NCBI GenBank assembly: GCA_029560585.1
Contig: JAKQKQ010000297.1
Span: 1 to 61,477, forward strand
Source of the DNA: Verrucomicrobiota bacterium
GTDB taxonomy: Bacteria > Verrucomicrobiota > Verrucomicrobiia > JADLBR01
Reading direction: 5' to 3'
Length of the DNA: 61,477 nt
Below the pieces are notes generated by a model. That model worked only from the letters and a program-made list of their open reading frames with translations. It did not search any database and was not told the DNA's origin. A program made the translations under genes and the position numbers. Numbering within the stretch: position 1 is the first letter of the stretch; the number at the start of each line of letters is the position of its first letter. Of the stretch, positions 7,526 to 15,885 are shown one piece after another.

Positions 7526-8257
7526 ATGATCGCGCTTACGTACTATGGTCATTCCTGTTTCTCGGTGAAGGCCGGCGGCAAGACTCTGCTCTTCGATCCC
7601 TTCATCTCGCCCAATGAACTGGCCAAGGGCATCGACGTATCCAAGGTCCGCCCCGATTTCATCCTCGTGAGCCATGGGCACGAAGACCACTTGGCGGATG
7701 CGGCCGGGATCGCCAGCCGCTGTGGGGCGACGGTTATCTCCACCTACGAGGTGGTCGTCTGGCTCCAGGGCAAGGGCGTTCAAAACGCGCACCCGATGAA
7801 CCACGGCGGTGGACGCGCCTTCGACTTTGGCCGCGTCAAACTGGTCAGCGCGGTCCATTCCTCCAGTTTTCCAGACGGGACGTACGCCGGAAACCCGTGC
7901 GGCTTTGTCGTCGATACCGCCGACGGCGCCTTCTACTACTCGGGCGACACGGCGCTCACCATGGACATGAAGCTCGTGGGGGAAATGCACCGGCTGGACT
8001 TCGCCGTTCTCCCCATCGGAGACAATTTCACGATGGGCGCGTCCGATGCCGCCCGGGCCGCGCAATGGGTCGGGGTGAACCAGGCGGTGGGCGTGCACTA
8101 CGACACGTTCCCGCCAATCCGGATCAACAAGGACGAGGCCCTTGCGACCTTCAGGTCCGCCGGGCTCAAATTGCTGCTCCCCGCGATCGGCGAGACGATC
8201 CAGATCACTGCTTCTGCCGCCATTCCCCCTCGGGCGTCTGGATCCACTCGCCCGTGA
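7526..8257 (+). CDS. Metallo-beta-lactamase-fold hydrolase (UPF0173-type)
   Basis: 243 residues of the metallo-beta-lactamase fold, UPF0173 subgroup. The metal site is visible as SHGHEDHLAD (HxHxDH, residues 51-56), with further ligands in the YYSGDTA strand (D) and GVHYDTFPP (H). It starts MIALTYYGHSCFSV, as family members do. ATG 7526 has GGGAGGAGGG just upstream. The gene begins 85 bp after the hsp20 terminator. Its 3' end overlaps the convergent lipoprotein gene by 53 bp. Family substrates are mostly unknown. Confidence 0.88.
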   Translation: MIALTYYGHSCFSVKAGGKTLLFDPFISPNELAKGIDVSKVRPDFILVSHGHEDHLADAAGIASRCGATVISTYEVVVWLQGKGVQNAHPMNHGGGRAFDFGRVKLVSAVHSSSFPDGTYAGNPCGFVVDTADGAFYYSGDTALTMDMKLVGEMHRLDFAVLPIGDNFTMGASDAARAAQWVGVNQAVGVHYDTFPPIRINKDEALATFRSAGLKLLLPAIGETIQITASAAIPPRASGSTRP

Positions 8258-8702
8258 AAGATTTCTCGCGCCACTGCTGCGCGTGGATTTTCTCGACCTC
8301 CTCGAACGGTTTCTTCTCGTTCCGCGACTTCTCGCTGTACAAGACCTGCCGGTCGTTGTTTTCCGCGTCGACGATCCTCCTGATATAATCCTCCTGGCCC
8401 TTCCACGAGGATGGGATCTCTCGCTGCGCGAGATAGCCTTTGTTATTCTCGCCAACGATCCGGTTGTTCTTGAGGTTCTGGATTTCCTCCATCCGCGTGC
8501 GCCGGCTGGTGCCCACGGGCCCATCGGCATCAGCGCCCTCTTTCTTGATCGGGGCGATGTTGACCTTGACGCTGACATCAATCTTCACCGGCTCGGGCGT
8601 CTCGAGTCGCACCGGCGGGAGGCTGCACGCGGTCGCAAGGGTGGTCGCGGCCGCAACCGCGCAGGCCCTGGCGACATCAGTTGGGCTGGTTTTCCGAATC
8701 AT
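8205..8702 (-). CDS. Lipoprotein joining YnbE-like and YdbL-like (DUF1318) modules
   Basis: 165 residues with a lipobox LATAC (Cys26 becomes the lipidated N-terminus). Residues 27-50, LPPVRLETPEPVKIDVSVKV, match the short outer-membrane lipoprotein YnbE. Residues from about 68 carry DUF1318/YdbL marks: RMEEIQNLKNNRIVGENNKGYL and the ending GEWIQTPEGEWRQK. In E. coli YdbH, YnbE and YdbL are three separate proteins that build an inner-to-outer membrane lipid bridge, with YdbL thought to control YnbE assembly. Here the two small partners are one polypeptide. Its start overlaps the 3' end of the YdbH-like gene by 26 bp, implying translational coupling. Confidence 0.82.
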   Translation of the reverse strand: MIRKTSPTDVARACAVAAATTLATACSLPPVRLETPEPVKIDVSVKVNIAPIKKEGADADGPVGTSRRTRMEEIQNLKNNRIVGENNKGYLAQREIPSSWKGQEDYIRRIVDAENNDRQVLYSEKSRNEKKPFEEVEKIHAQQWREKSFTGEWIQTPEGEWRQKQ

Positions 8703-11202
8703 GTTGGTACGTCACGTCAAAGTCCCTTTTCCCCTCCGCGCCGCGGAAGTGCGCGCGCAGGTAGCTCTGGGGTGGCTTGTATAAGAAATCCGTTTCACCG
8801 CTCGTGTAATGGTAGGTGCGAAAGGCACTCAGCACAATCCCCGCGAGATCCTTCTTCGTGGCCTCCCACTCGACCGGCAGGCGCTTGAGCAGTTCGTCCA
8901 GGGCCATGATCTCCAGCCTGCCCTTGTCCAGCAGCCCAAATTTGCCAGAGCATTCCCGGATGGTCCTCTCGCAGCCGCGGACGACCAGTGCGCCGTTGCC
9001 CCTGCCCGTGAGCCTCACGTACTCCGGCACGATGGCGTCCGCGACGCCGCCGAGATCCACTTTGGTCGCCGCCACGGAGGCAACCCATTCCCTCGCATCC
9101 TTGAAAAGCAGCGTGGCGTCACCGTTGACGTAGCCGCCGTATCCTTCGCCTCCAAACCGGCCGTAGACGCCGTTGACGTCGAACGTCACAGACACCCACG
9201 TGTTGCTCGACGCCAGATTCCTCCACGCGATCCGGTCGGCCTTGAGGGTGTTGACCACGTTATTGGCGCCCCCCTGTTCCCTCGGGAGGGCGAATTCGAG
9301 CTTGCCGCGGAGGTTGTCCACGGCGATGCCGTACCGCTCCCGATAGTCCAGCGACACCGGAACCACATCGATCGCGGCGCTCATGTGCATGTCCTCCAGG
9401 CTGCCAAACCGCATATCCTTCTGCGATGACGTGAATACCAGCGGCAGCTCCAGGTCGGTCTCGCCCTGGGTGGCCACGATCACGCGCCCCCCCCGGATAC
9501 CGAATTTGCCGACGGTCCACGGCTTGCCCTGCGGGAGATTTGAGGTCTCTTTCTTGAGGAGATCCGAGAACCAAAAAAGGTCCTGGCCCACGTAGATCGT
9601 GGGTTCGACAAATTCTATGCTATCGAGGCGGTTCTCGAGGAGACCGCGCACCGAAAACGAGATGTCGATGTTCTTGAGCCGCAATACCGTCGCAAGAGGG
9701 TCGTACGGCGAGCGCAACGTCCAGTCGCGAACATGGATGGTCAGTGGTTTGGTCGCCGAGCGGTGATCCCGACTCGCGCCGAAAACCACGTTGGAAATGA
9801 CCTGGTCGATGGGGATGGGCAGCGGCGGCAGGCTCGGACCAAGATTCTTCACCTGCACGAGACCCTCGCGCACCTGCACCCGTCCGATCTCGATCAAGGG
9901 GCCGCCGGGCAACGGAGTCTCGCGGGCCGCGCTTCGCTGCTGCACGTCCAATATCTCCTCGCGACTGATGGACAGGTGCGGCTGGTCGATAACAACCTCG
10001 TCGATGGCCAATTCCGGCTGACCGCCCGACCTCGCGGCCTGCCGGAGCGCACGGATCACCCCGGACGGATCGAAGCGGGCGCGCACCGAACGGATCCGTC
10101 CCGAATCGCCCAGGGAGATGCCCGAGACCACCAAATCGGTCAGATTCGTCTTGTCTGGCGTGGCCGCGTCGGGTCGGATGGCCGCGGCAACAGCGTCGGC
10201 GAGGTCCAGGCGCACGCTCACCGACTCGATCCGGCCCGTCGGACCGAGGGCTATCCCCGAAACTGCAATCTCGGTCAGCCCGGTCGATCCCGGCATGGCC
10301 ACCCGCGATGGATCCATCGCAGCAGCGATGGCTGACCCGAGATCCACGCGGGCACGCACCGCCTCCACCCGGCCCGTGGAACCCATTGAGAGCCCCGACA
10401 GATTGATATCGGCGAGGTTGGTCGAGCCCACCATCGCCGCGTTGCTCGGCCCCATCGCCTGCGCGATAACCCCGCCAAGATCGAACTTGACCCGCACCGT
10501 ATCCACGCGCCCGGTTGGATCCAGCGCGATCCCGGAGATCGAGATCTCGACCGGATTCGCGCCACGGCCCGGCCACCGCACGGGATCACGCAGGCTGGCG
10601 ATGGCATCCCCCAGATCAAACCGCATCCGGACGGACTCCACCCGGCCCGTGGGGAACAGCGCGATATCCGACAAGACCAGCTCGGCGGGATTCTTGGCCG
10701 CGGGGACGGTCCCGCGATCGCGGTTCATGGCCGCCGCCACGGCCTGCCCCAGATCCGCCTTGAGGTTTGCCGAGCCCAGCTTCCCGAGGCCACCGACCGA
10801 CACATCGGTCAACCGCAGCGTCTCTCGATCCCCCCCCTCGTGCGGCGGTTCCAGCCCGATGAGTTCCCGATAATCAAAGGTCATGCTGGCGGAACCCACC
10901 CGATTGCTGCCACCGACCGCCAACCCCAAGACTTCAATCTCACCGGCAGAAACCCACCGCGCCGCATCCAGTCCGATCAGGTTACCCCGACCACCCACGG
11001 CGGCCATCAAGGGGCGCAGGATCCACACGGGCCGAAACACGAGGATCCAGGCCGCGGCACATACCAACAACAGGCCCGCCGCACCGGCACCCAGAACCCA
11101 AAACAACCAGCGCCAACGACGCCCGACCGGCCCCGGCCGGGACGCGGGCGCTTCCGTCCCCGGCTGCCTCGCCGACGCCTCCTCTTGTGGCGGTCCTTCC
11201 AT
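8677..11202 (-). CDS. YdbH-like AsmA-superfamily lipid-bridge protein with tandem beta repeats
   Basis: 841 residues from ATG 11202: a cytoplasmic Pro-rich tail (1-28), one transmembrane helix (about 33-57), then a long periplasmic beta-rich body. YdbH in E. coli (about 880 residues) forms a hydrophobic groove carrying phospholipid between membranes. The assignment rests on topology, size and the YnbE/YdbL partner immediately downstream. Between residues about 88 and 400 there are seven units of 45-46 residues, best seen from 178, 223, 269, 315 and 360, each with pattern SGIAL-x-PTGR-[IV]-ESV-R-x-[RK]-x-DLG. The start is uncertain because no clear Shine-Dalgarno is visible; ATG 11259 would add 19 residues. 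It is divergent from gltX. Confidence 0.75.
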   Translation of the reverse strand: MEGPPQEEASARQPGTEAPASRPGPVGRRWRWLFWVLGAGAAGLLLVCAAAWILVFRPVWILRPLMAAVGGRGNLIGLDAARWVSAGEIEVLGLAVGGSNRVGSASMTFDYRELIGLEPPHEGGDRETLRLTDVSVGGLGKLGSANLKADLGQAVAAAMNRDRGTVPAAKNPAELVLSDIALFPTGRVESVRMRFDLGDAIASLRDPVRWPGRGANPVEISISGIALDPTGRVDTVRVKFDLGGVIAQAMGPSNAAMVGSTNLADINLSGLSMGSTGRVEAVRARVDLGSAIAAAMDPSRVAMPGSTGLTEIAVSGIALGPTGRIESVSVRLDLADAVAAAIRPDAATPDKTNLTDLVVSGISLGDSGRIRSVRARFDPSGVIRALRQAARSGGQPELAIDEVVIDQPHLSISREEILDVQQRSAARETPLPGGPLIEIGRVQVREGLVQVKNLGPSLPPLPIPIDQVISNVVFGASRDHRSATKPLTIHVRDWTLRSPYDPLATVLRLKNIDISFSVRGLLENRLDSIEFVEPTIYVGQDLFWFSDLLKKETSNLPQGKPWTVGKFGIRGGRVIVATQGETDLELPLVFTSSQKDMRFGSLEDMHMSAAIDVVPVSLDYRERYGIAVDNLRGKLEFALPREQGGANNVVNTLKADRIAWRNLASSNTWVSVTFDVNGVYGRFGGEGYGGYVNGDATLLFKDAREWVASVAATKVDLGGVADAIVPEYVRLTGRGNGALVVRGCERTIRECSGKFGLLDKGRLEIMALDELLKRLPVEWEATKKDLAGIVLSAFRTYHYTSGETDFLYKPPQSYLRAHFRGAEGKRDFDVTYQHDSENQPN

Positions 11203-11408
11203 CTGCCGAGAGGTCTTACTCTTCCGCCACAGATGCGCAAGAGGTCCCCAACGGATCATGCGAGTGGCCGTGTCCGGGAACCTTCCCGCCTGTGCATTGG
11301 CCGGATGGCGGCGCGCATGGGCGGACCGCCATGGATACCGCACCGAGCGATCAGGGTCTGGAGGAAGGGGTTTGCCAGATTTGCTGCGGTCGGCACTATG
11401 CTTGCGCT

Positions 11409-12716
11409 ATGGCCAGTGTGAGAGTCCGCTTCGCCCCGTCGCCCACGGGAATGCTGCACGTCGGGGGCGCCAGGACCGCCCTGTTCAACTGGTTGTACGC
11501 CCGCCACACCGGCGGCCGATTCATCCTGCGCATCGAAGACACCGACCGCGCCCGCAGCACCGACGAGGCCGTCGCGATCATCTTCGACGGCCTCCGTTGG
11601 CTCGGATTGGACTGGGACGAGGGACCCGGCGTCGGCGGATCCCTGGGACCTTACTTCCAATCTCAGCGCACGGAAATCTACGCAGGGTACGTGGACAGAC
11701 TGCTCTCCTCTGGCACGGCCTATGAGGCCGACGGCGCAATCCGGTTTCGGATGCCCAAATCCCCCTGCATCATCCGCGATCTCATCTGCGGCGACGTTCG
11801 CTTCGACCGCTTGGAGGAACCAGACATCGTCATCCGGCGATCCGACGGGTCCCCCGTGTTCCACCTGGTCAATGTGGTCGATGACATCGAGATGGGCATA
11901 ACCCACGTTATCCGGGGCGAAGACCACCTCTCGAACACGCCGAAACACATGGCGCTCTTCGAGGCACTTGGGGCCCCCATTCCCCAGTACGCCCACATCC
12001 CGCTCATCCTCAATCCCAACGGCTCCAAGATGAGCAAGCGCGATGAGGGCGCCAGCATCGGCGAGTACATCCGCTCGGCCTTTGTTCCCGAGGCGGTCCG
12101 CAACTACCTGTGCCTGCTCGGCTGGTCGCCCAAGGACGACCGCGAGATCCTGCCCATCGACGAAGTGGAGCGTCTGTTTGACCTCGGCAACGTCAATCGG
12201 GCCAACGCGCGGTTCGACCTCCGCAAGCTCGTCTGGATGAACGGCCAGTACCTGCGCGCACTTTCGCCGCGCGCAATCCGAGAACTGGCCCAGCCGCTCC
12301 TCGCCGCCGCCGGCCTGGCCGATGCCAGCGCCGACCCCGCCCACACGGAGGCCGTCATCGGCTTGTTCCGCGAGAAACTCCAGCGCGCCGACGAGTTGCC
12401 TGGCCGGGCGGTTTACTTCTTCAAGGATGACTATCCGGTCGAGCCCGATGCGGCGGCCAGGCTGGCCGACCCGGCCAACCGCGAGAACCTTCGCCTCCTC
12501 GTCCCGGCCTTCGAATCCCTCGGGGAGTTTACGGCCGCTGCGACGGAGGCCGCCGTCCGCGATCTCGCCGCGAAATCCGGCCAGAAGGCCGCCACCTTCA
12601 TCCACCCATGCCGGGCAGCCGTGTCGGGTTGCACGGCCGGTCCGTCCCTTTTCCATATGCTCGAGGTCCTGGGCCGTGAGACCACGCTGATCCGCTTGCG
12701 GTCCGCCTCCGCCTAG
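11409..12716 (+). CDS. gltX: Glutamyl-tRNA synthetase, compact form lacking the zinc-segment insertion
   Basis: 435 residues. It charges tRNA-Glu in the cytosol. The class I signatures HVGG (17-20) and KMSKR (207-211) are intact, with the GluRS motifs RIEDTDRARS and ITHVIRGEDHLSNTP. In typical GluRS an insertion of about 45 residues with C-x-C...Y-x-C follows the AYxC strand near residue 105. Here the chain passes directly from TAYEADGAIRFRMP to IIRDLICGDVRFD, so the insertion is missing. The C-terminal anticodon-binding part (about 270-435) is kept, so this is not the truncated GluQ-RS. A second copy elsewhere cannot be excluded. It leads a probable gltX-pgsA-yhaM run. Confidence 0.9.
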   Translation: MASVRVRFAPSPTGMLHVGGARTALFNWLYARHTGGRFILRIEDTDRARSTDEAVAIIFDGLRWLGLDWDEGPGVGGSLGPYFQSQRTEIYAGYVDRLLSSGTAYEADGAIRFRMPKSPCIIRDLICGDVRFDRLEEPDIVIRRSDGSPVFHLVNVVDDIEMGITHVIRGEDHLSNTPKHMALFEALGAPIPQYAHIPLILNPNGSKMSKRDEGASIGEYIRSAFVPEAVRNYLCLLGWSPKDDREILPIDEVERLFDLGNVNRANARFDLRKLVWMNGQYLRALSPRAIRELAQPLLAAAGLADASADPAHTEAVIGLFREKLQRADELPGRAVYFFKDDYPVEPDAAARLADPANRENLRLLVPAFESLGEFTAAATEAAVRDLAAKSGQKAATFIHPCRAAVSGCTAGPSLFHMLEVLGRETTLIRLRSASA

Positions 12717-12750
12717 TCCAGCATCCCGCATGACTCTGCTCGGGGGGCCC

Positions 12751-13347
12751 ATGCAGCCAGTCAATCTGGCCAACCGCATCACCATCGCCCGCTTCCTGTT
12801 GATCCCCCTATTCATCTTGCTCTTGAGCTATTATATCGAGGACGCGCGACACGGGATCATTCTACCCGCGCTCAAGAATGGGGCCCTGGCTGTGTTTATC
12901 ATCGCAGCGCTGTCTGACGCGCTTGACGGCTTCATCGCCCGCCGCTTTCACCAGACAACATCCCTCGGGCGATTCCTGGACCCGATCGCGGACAAAATGC
13001 TGGTCGCCGCCGCCATCGTGATGCTGAGCATCTGGGAAGTGCCCGGCCTCCATCGTTTCCCGCTCTGGTACCCGATCCTCATCTTCAGCCGAGACCTGAT
13101 GCTCCTGATCGGCTCCGTGGTCCTGCACGTTCTCTGCGCTCGCGTGGAGGTCAGGCCGCACATCGTCGGAAAGGCGTCGACCGCATTGAATCTGGTCGCG
13201 GTTATCGCGGCCATCGTTTGCGTCCCGTGGCTGCCGTGCGCGCCCATCGTCTGGATCGCCGGTGCGTTCACCGCCTGCTCGGCCATCCTCTACTTCTTCG
13301 ACGGCATCAGACAGCTCCACGGAGTCCCCGAAAAACCCCAGCCCTGA
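12751..13347 (+). CDS. pgsA: CDP-diacylglycerol-glycerol-3-phosphate 3-phosphatidyltransferase
   Basis: 198 residues, an integral membrane enzyme of phospholipid synthesis that makes phosphatidylglycerophosphate from CDP-diacylglycerol. The CDP-alcohol phosphotransferase motif D-x2-DG-x2-AR-x8-G-x3-D-x3-D is complete at about 48-74 (SDALDGFIARR...GRFLDPIADK). It starts NLANRITIARFLLIPLF like other PgsA proteins and has about five transmembrane helices. ATG 12751 follows a GGGGGG run; ATG 12730 is an alternative seven codons upstream. It lies 34 bp after gltX. CDP-alcohol transferases resemble one another, so a related head group is possible. Confidence 0.87.
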   Translation: MQPVNLANRITIARFLLIPLFILLLSYYIEDARHGIILPALKNGALAVFIIAALSDALDGFIARRFHQTTSLGRFLDPIADKMLVAAAIVMLSIWEVPGLHRFPLWYPILIFSRDLMLLIGSVVLHVLCARVEVRPHIVGKASTALNLVAVIAAIVCVPWLPCAPIVWIAGAFTACSAILYFFDGIRQLHGVPEKPQP

Positions 13348-13428
13348 TCTTGTGCGACAGACAGATTCCGCTATTCCCAGACCCATGAGAGAGATTACGC
13401 CACCCATCCCTGCGATTGACGGTCCCGC

Positions 13429-14418
13429 ATGAAACGCCCCATCACACTGGCCGATGCCCTCGCCTCCGCCGCCCAGGAGGAATGGACCGGTTTCGTCGTC
13501 CTCAAAAGCGCCGAGCGGCGGTCCGCCAGAAACGGGACCTCCTTCTACCGCACCACTTTTGCGGACGCCTCCACGGCCGTGGCGGCGAACATCTTCGAAG
13601 ACCGGCCCGCGTTCCGCCCTCTCGCAACTCAAGAGTGGAAAATCGGGGATCACTTCAAGGCCGCAGGCCGCGTAACCTCGCACCCCCAGTACGGACGACA
13701 GATCGAGATCTCGAAAATCCGGCCAGTGGAGCCGCGCGATGCGGAGGAAGGCTACTCGCCCGACGCCCTCATGGAGACGGCACCCGTGGACCTCGAAGCA
13801 TTCTGGGCCGAACTCCAGGCCGCCGTCGCCGCCCTGGGGCCAGAGCCCCTGCGTGCCACGGTCGCGGGAATATTCGCAGAACACGGCGATGCCTTCAGGA
13901 AATCTGCCGCGGCCAAACAGGCGCACCACGCCTATCGGGGCGGCCTCCTGCAACATACCGTCATGATGCTGCGCGAGGCGTCCGCCCTCATGTCCCTCCC
14001 CGATTTCCCACCCCTCAATCGGTCGCTCGTCGTCGCCGGCATCCTGCTCCATGACCTCGGGAAAATCTCGGAATTGGAACCGTACCCGAGGACCGAGTAC
14101 ACGGAGGAGGGCAACCTCCTGGGGCACATCCAGATTGTCCTCCAGTGGCTCGACGCCCACGCGCGGGCGGCCGGGCTCACGGGCCCGCTGCTCACACACA
14201 TCAAACACATCGTGCTGAGCCATCATGGCGAACATGAGTTCGGCGCGTCCATACTGCCCCAGACGCCCGAAGCCCTCCTGGTTCACATCATCGACAACCT
14301 CGATGCCAAGATGAACATGGTTTCGAACGCCATCGCCAAGATGCCGGAGAATAGCACCACGACCGAGAAACTCTGGGCGCTGGACAATCGCACTTTCCGG
14401 CCGCCCCCCGCCTCTTGA
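13429..14418 (+). CDS. yhaM: YhaM-type 3'-5' exoribonuclease (OB fold plus HD domain)
   Basis: 329 residues. An N-terminal OB-type nucleic-acid-binding domain (about 15-105, with FYRTTFADAST and WKIGDHFKAAGRV) is followed by an HD metal-dependent phosphohydrolase domain: residues around HAYRGGLLQHTVMML, the HD dyad in LLHDLGK, then HIVLSHHG and VHIIDNLDAKM. This order is that of YhaM, a 3'-5' exonuclease acting on RNA and DNA ends. It follows pgsA by 81 bp. Its 3' end faces DUF192, with a Y repeat between them. Confidence 0.85.
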   Translation: MKRPITLADALASAAQEEWTGFVVLKSAERRSARNGTSFYRTTFADASTAVAANIFEDRPAFRPLATQEWKIGDHFKAAGRVTSHPQYGRQIEISKIRPVEPRDAEEGYSPDALMETAPVDLEAFWAELQAAVAALGPEPLRATVAGIFAEHGDAFRKSAAAKQAHHAYRGGLLQHTVMMLREASALMSLPDFPPLNRSLVVAGILLHDLGKISELEPYPRTEYTEEGNLLGHIQIVLQWLDAHARAAGLTGPLLTHIKHIVLSHHGEHEFGASILPQTPEALLVHIIDNLDAKMNMVSNAIAKMPENSTTTEKLWALDNRTFRPPPAS

Positions 14419-14457
14419 TCGCGGCATCGTCTGGCTCGAAAATTCAGTTGCCGAACA

Positions 14458-14514
14458 GTAGGAGCCTGCTTGCGGGCGACTCCATGCGCGAATCGCGCGC
14501 GAGCGCGCTCCTAC
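14458..14514 (+). repeat. Y-shaped palindromic repeat, copy 2
   Basis: Outer arms GTAGGAGC/GCTCCTAC enclose GCCTGCTTGCGGGC and GCGCGC-GA-GCGCGC hairpins. The flank CGTCTCACTTTCACC followed by GGTGGTGCCCCGAATGCCCG recurs at the 47.3-kb copy, so the repeated unit is longer than the palindrome. The stop codon of the neighbouring DUF192 gene (TAG, minus strand, 14511-14513) lies inside the right outer arm. Confidence 0.9.
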
Positions 14515-14936
14515 GTCTCACTTTCACCCTCGGTGGTGCCCCGAATGCCCGCCGCCTGCCGGATATCAATCTGATCGCCGATGGCGCAACCGGCGCGCGC
14601 CAGGGTTCCGGCTGGCAACTCCAGCACCGACCAGGCGGACCAAACCGGACCCACCATCCGCCAAGGTGCCAGATCGCGGACGACGCGCACCACCCCCAGA
14701 TCCCGGGTCAGGAAGAGCGCATCGATGGGAAACCGCATGAAAAACATGTGGATCGAATTGGTCGGCCTTATCCAAAGCCCCTCGCCAGACCCCAGCCCCT
14801 CACATCCAAGCAGGCCCCGCATGCGCCCCAATGGGGTCGCCGCCAGACGGATACGATTACCGAGTTCCACCCCCAGCGTCACATCACGCGCCCTCAGCAG
14901 CCCTTGGCGCACGGCCCCTCCCCCAAGCATCGTCAC
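14511..14936 (-). CDS. DUF192-family protein
   Basis: 141 residues (GTG 14936, or ATG two codons later). The DUF192 signature is clear: ATPLGRMRGLLGCEGL, GEGLWIRPTNSIHMFFMRFPIDALFL and VLELPAGTLARAGCAIGDQI. These small single-domain beta proteins have no agreed function; many have signal peptides, but this one does not. It follows tadC by 22 bp on the same strand and may be the last gene of the pilus operon. Its final residues (TEGESET) and TAG stop are encoded by a dispersed Y repeat and its flank, so the natural C-terminus may have been altered by repeat insertion. Confidence 0.85.
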   Translation of the reverse strand: MTMLGGGAVRQGLLRARDVTLGVELGNRIRLAATPLGRMRGLLGCEGLGSGEGLWIRPTNSIHMFFMRFPIDALFLTRDLGVVRVVRDLAPWRMVGPVWSAWSVLELPAGTLARAGCAIGDQIDIRQAAGIRGTTEGESET

Positions 14937-14958
14937 ACCCCTCAGCCAGCTCCCACCA

Positions 14959-15885
14959 TCAGGGACTCAGCAGCTTGTCTTTGATCGAGATCACCGCCGG
15001 GCCGAGGATGACCACGAACATCGCAGGAAAGATAAAAAACACCAGCGGGATCATCATCTTCACCGGCGCCTTCATGGCTTTCTCCTCGGCGCGCTGACGC
15101 CGCTTGACGCGCATCGCCTCGGCCTGGACGCGAAGGACGTCGGTCAGGCTGCCGCCGAGATCCGAGATAAAGGAGACCGCCGACACAAAGCTCTTGAGAT
15201 CGTCGACGCCGGTCCGGTTTCCCAAGTCCATGAGGGCATGGTTGCGCGGTTTCCCAAGCCTGATCTCGGTCAGCGTCCTGGAAAACTCGTCGGTCAGGGG
15301 ACCCCGCGAGCGCTCGGTGACGGCCGCCATCGCGCCATCGAAGCCCATCCCGGCCTCGACGCTGATGCCCAACAGATCGTACGCGAAGGGAAGCGCCTTC
15401 ACGATCTGCTCCTTTCGGCGCTTCGCGCGGACCCGGAGCAAGATGCTGGGGAGACGAAGGCCAATCATCGCGCCCAGGATCACGAAGCTCACCTTGAATG
15501 CGAACGAGATCGGGCTCGCCAGATACGCCACCCAGATGATCGTCGGAATGCACAGGCACAGAATCCAGCTGAATCCCGCCAGCTGCGCCCCGCTCAGAAG
15601 ATTCGTCAGCCCCGCCTCGGCAAGCAACTTCGCCGAGTCCTGCGTGATGCTCGAGGGCGTGTACCTCCCGAACACTTTCGCGAAACTGTCCGACATGGGC
15701 ACCAGCACGCGCTCGAAGAAACTGCGATTCAGCTCCTCCTCATCCCGAACCACGGCGCCACGATGCACCTTCTTGACCCGTTCCGCCACGGAGACGGTCT
15801 TGGCCGCCGGGGCGAACATCGCCTGGAACAGCAGGAAAAGGCAGCCCCAAAAGCAGACACCGATTATGATGAACGAGGTTTCCAT
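14959..15885 (-). CDS. tadC: Tad pilus inner-membrane platform protein TadC
   Basis: 308 residues with a type II secretion F domain (about 140-270: AKRRKEQIVKALPFAYDLLGISVEAGMGFDGA..., SRTLTEIRLGKPRNHALMDLGNRT) and four transmembrane helices: one at the N-terminus, two in the middle and one at the C-terminus. With TadB it forms the inner-membrane platform on which the TadA ATPase assembles Flp pilin. ATG 15885 overlaps the tadB stop (TGATG), showing coupling. Confidence 0.9.
   Translation of the reverse strand: METSFIIIGVCFWGCLFLLFQAMFAPAAKTVSVAERVKKVHRGAVVRDEEELNRSFFERVLVPMSDSFAKVFGRYTPSSITQDSAKLLAEAGLTNLLSGAQLAGFSWILCLCIPTIIWVAYLASPISFAFKVSFVILGAMIGLRLPSILLRVRAKRRKEQIVKALPFAYDLLGISVEAGMGFDGAMAAVTERSRGPLTDEFSRTLTEIRLGKPRNHALMDLGNRTGVDDLKSFVSAVSFISDLGGSLTDVLRVQAEAMRVKRRQRAEEKAMKAPVKMMIPLVFFIFPAMFVVILGPAVISIKDKLLSP

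Noticed and set aside
14981-14994. Near-FNR box TTGAT-CGAG-ATCAC inside tadC
   Set aside because: It lies in coding sequence (ISIKD) with one mismatch and is a poor position for DUF192; chance is likely.
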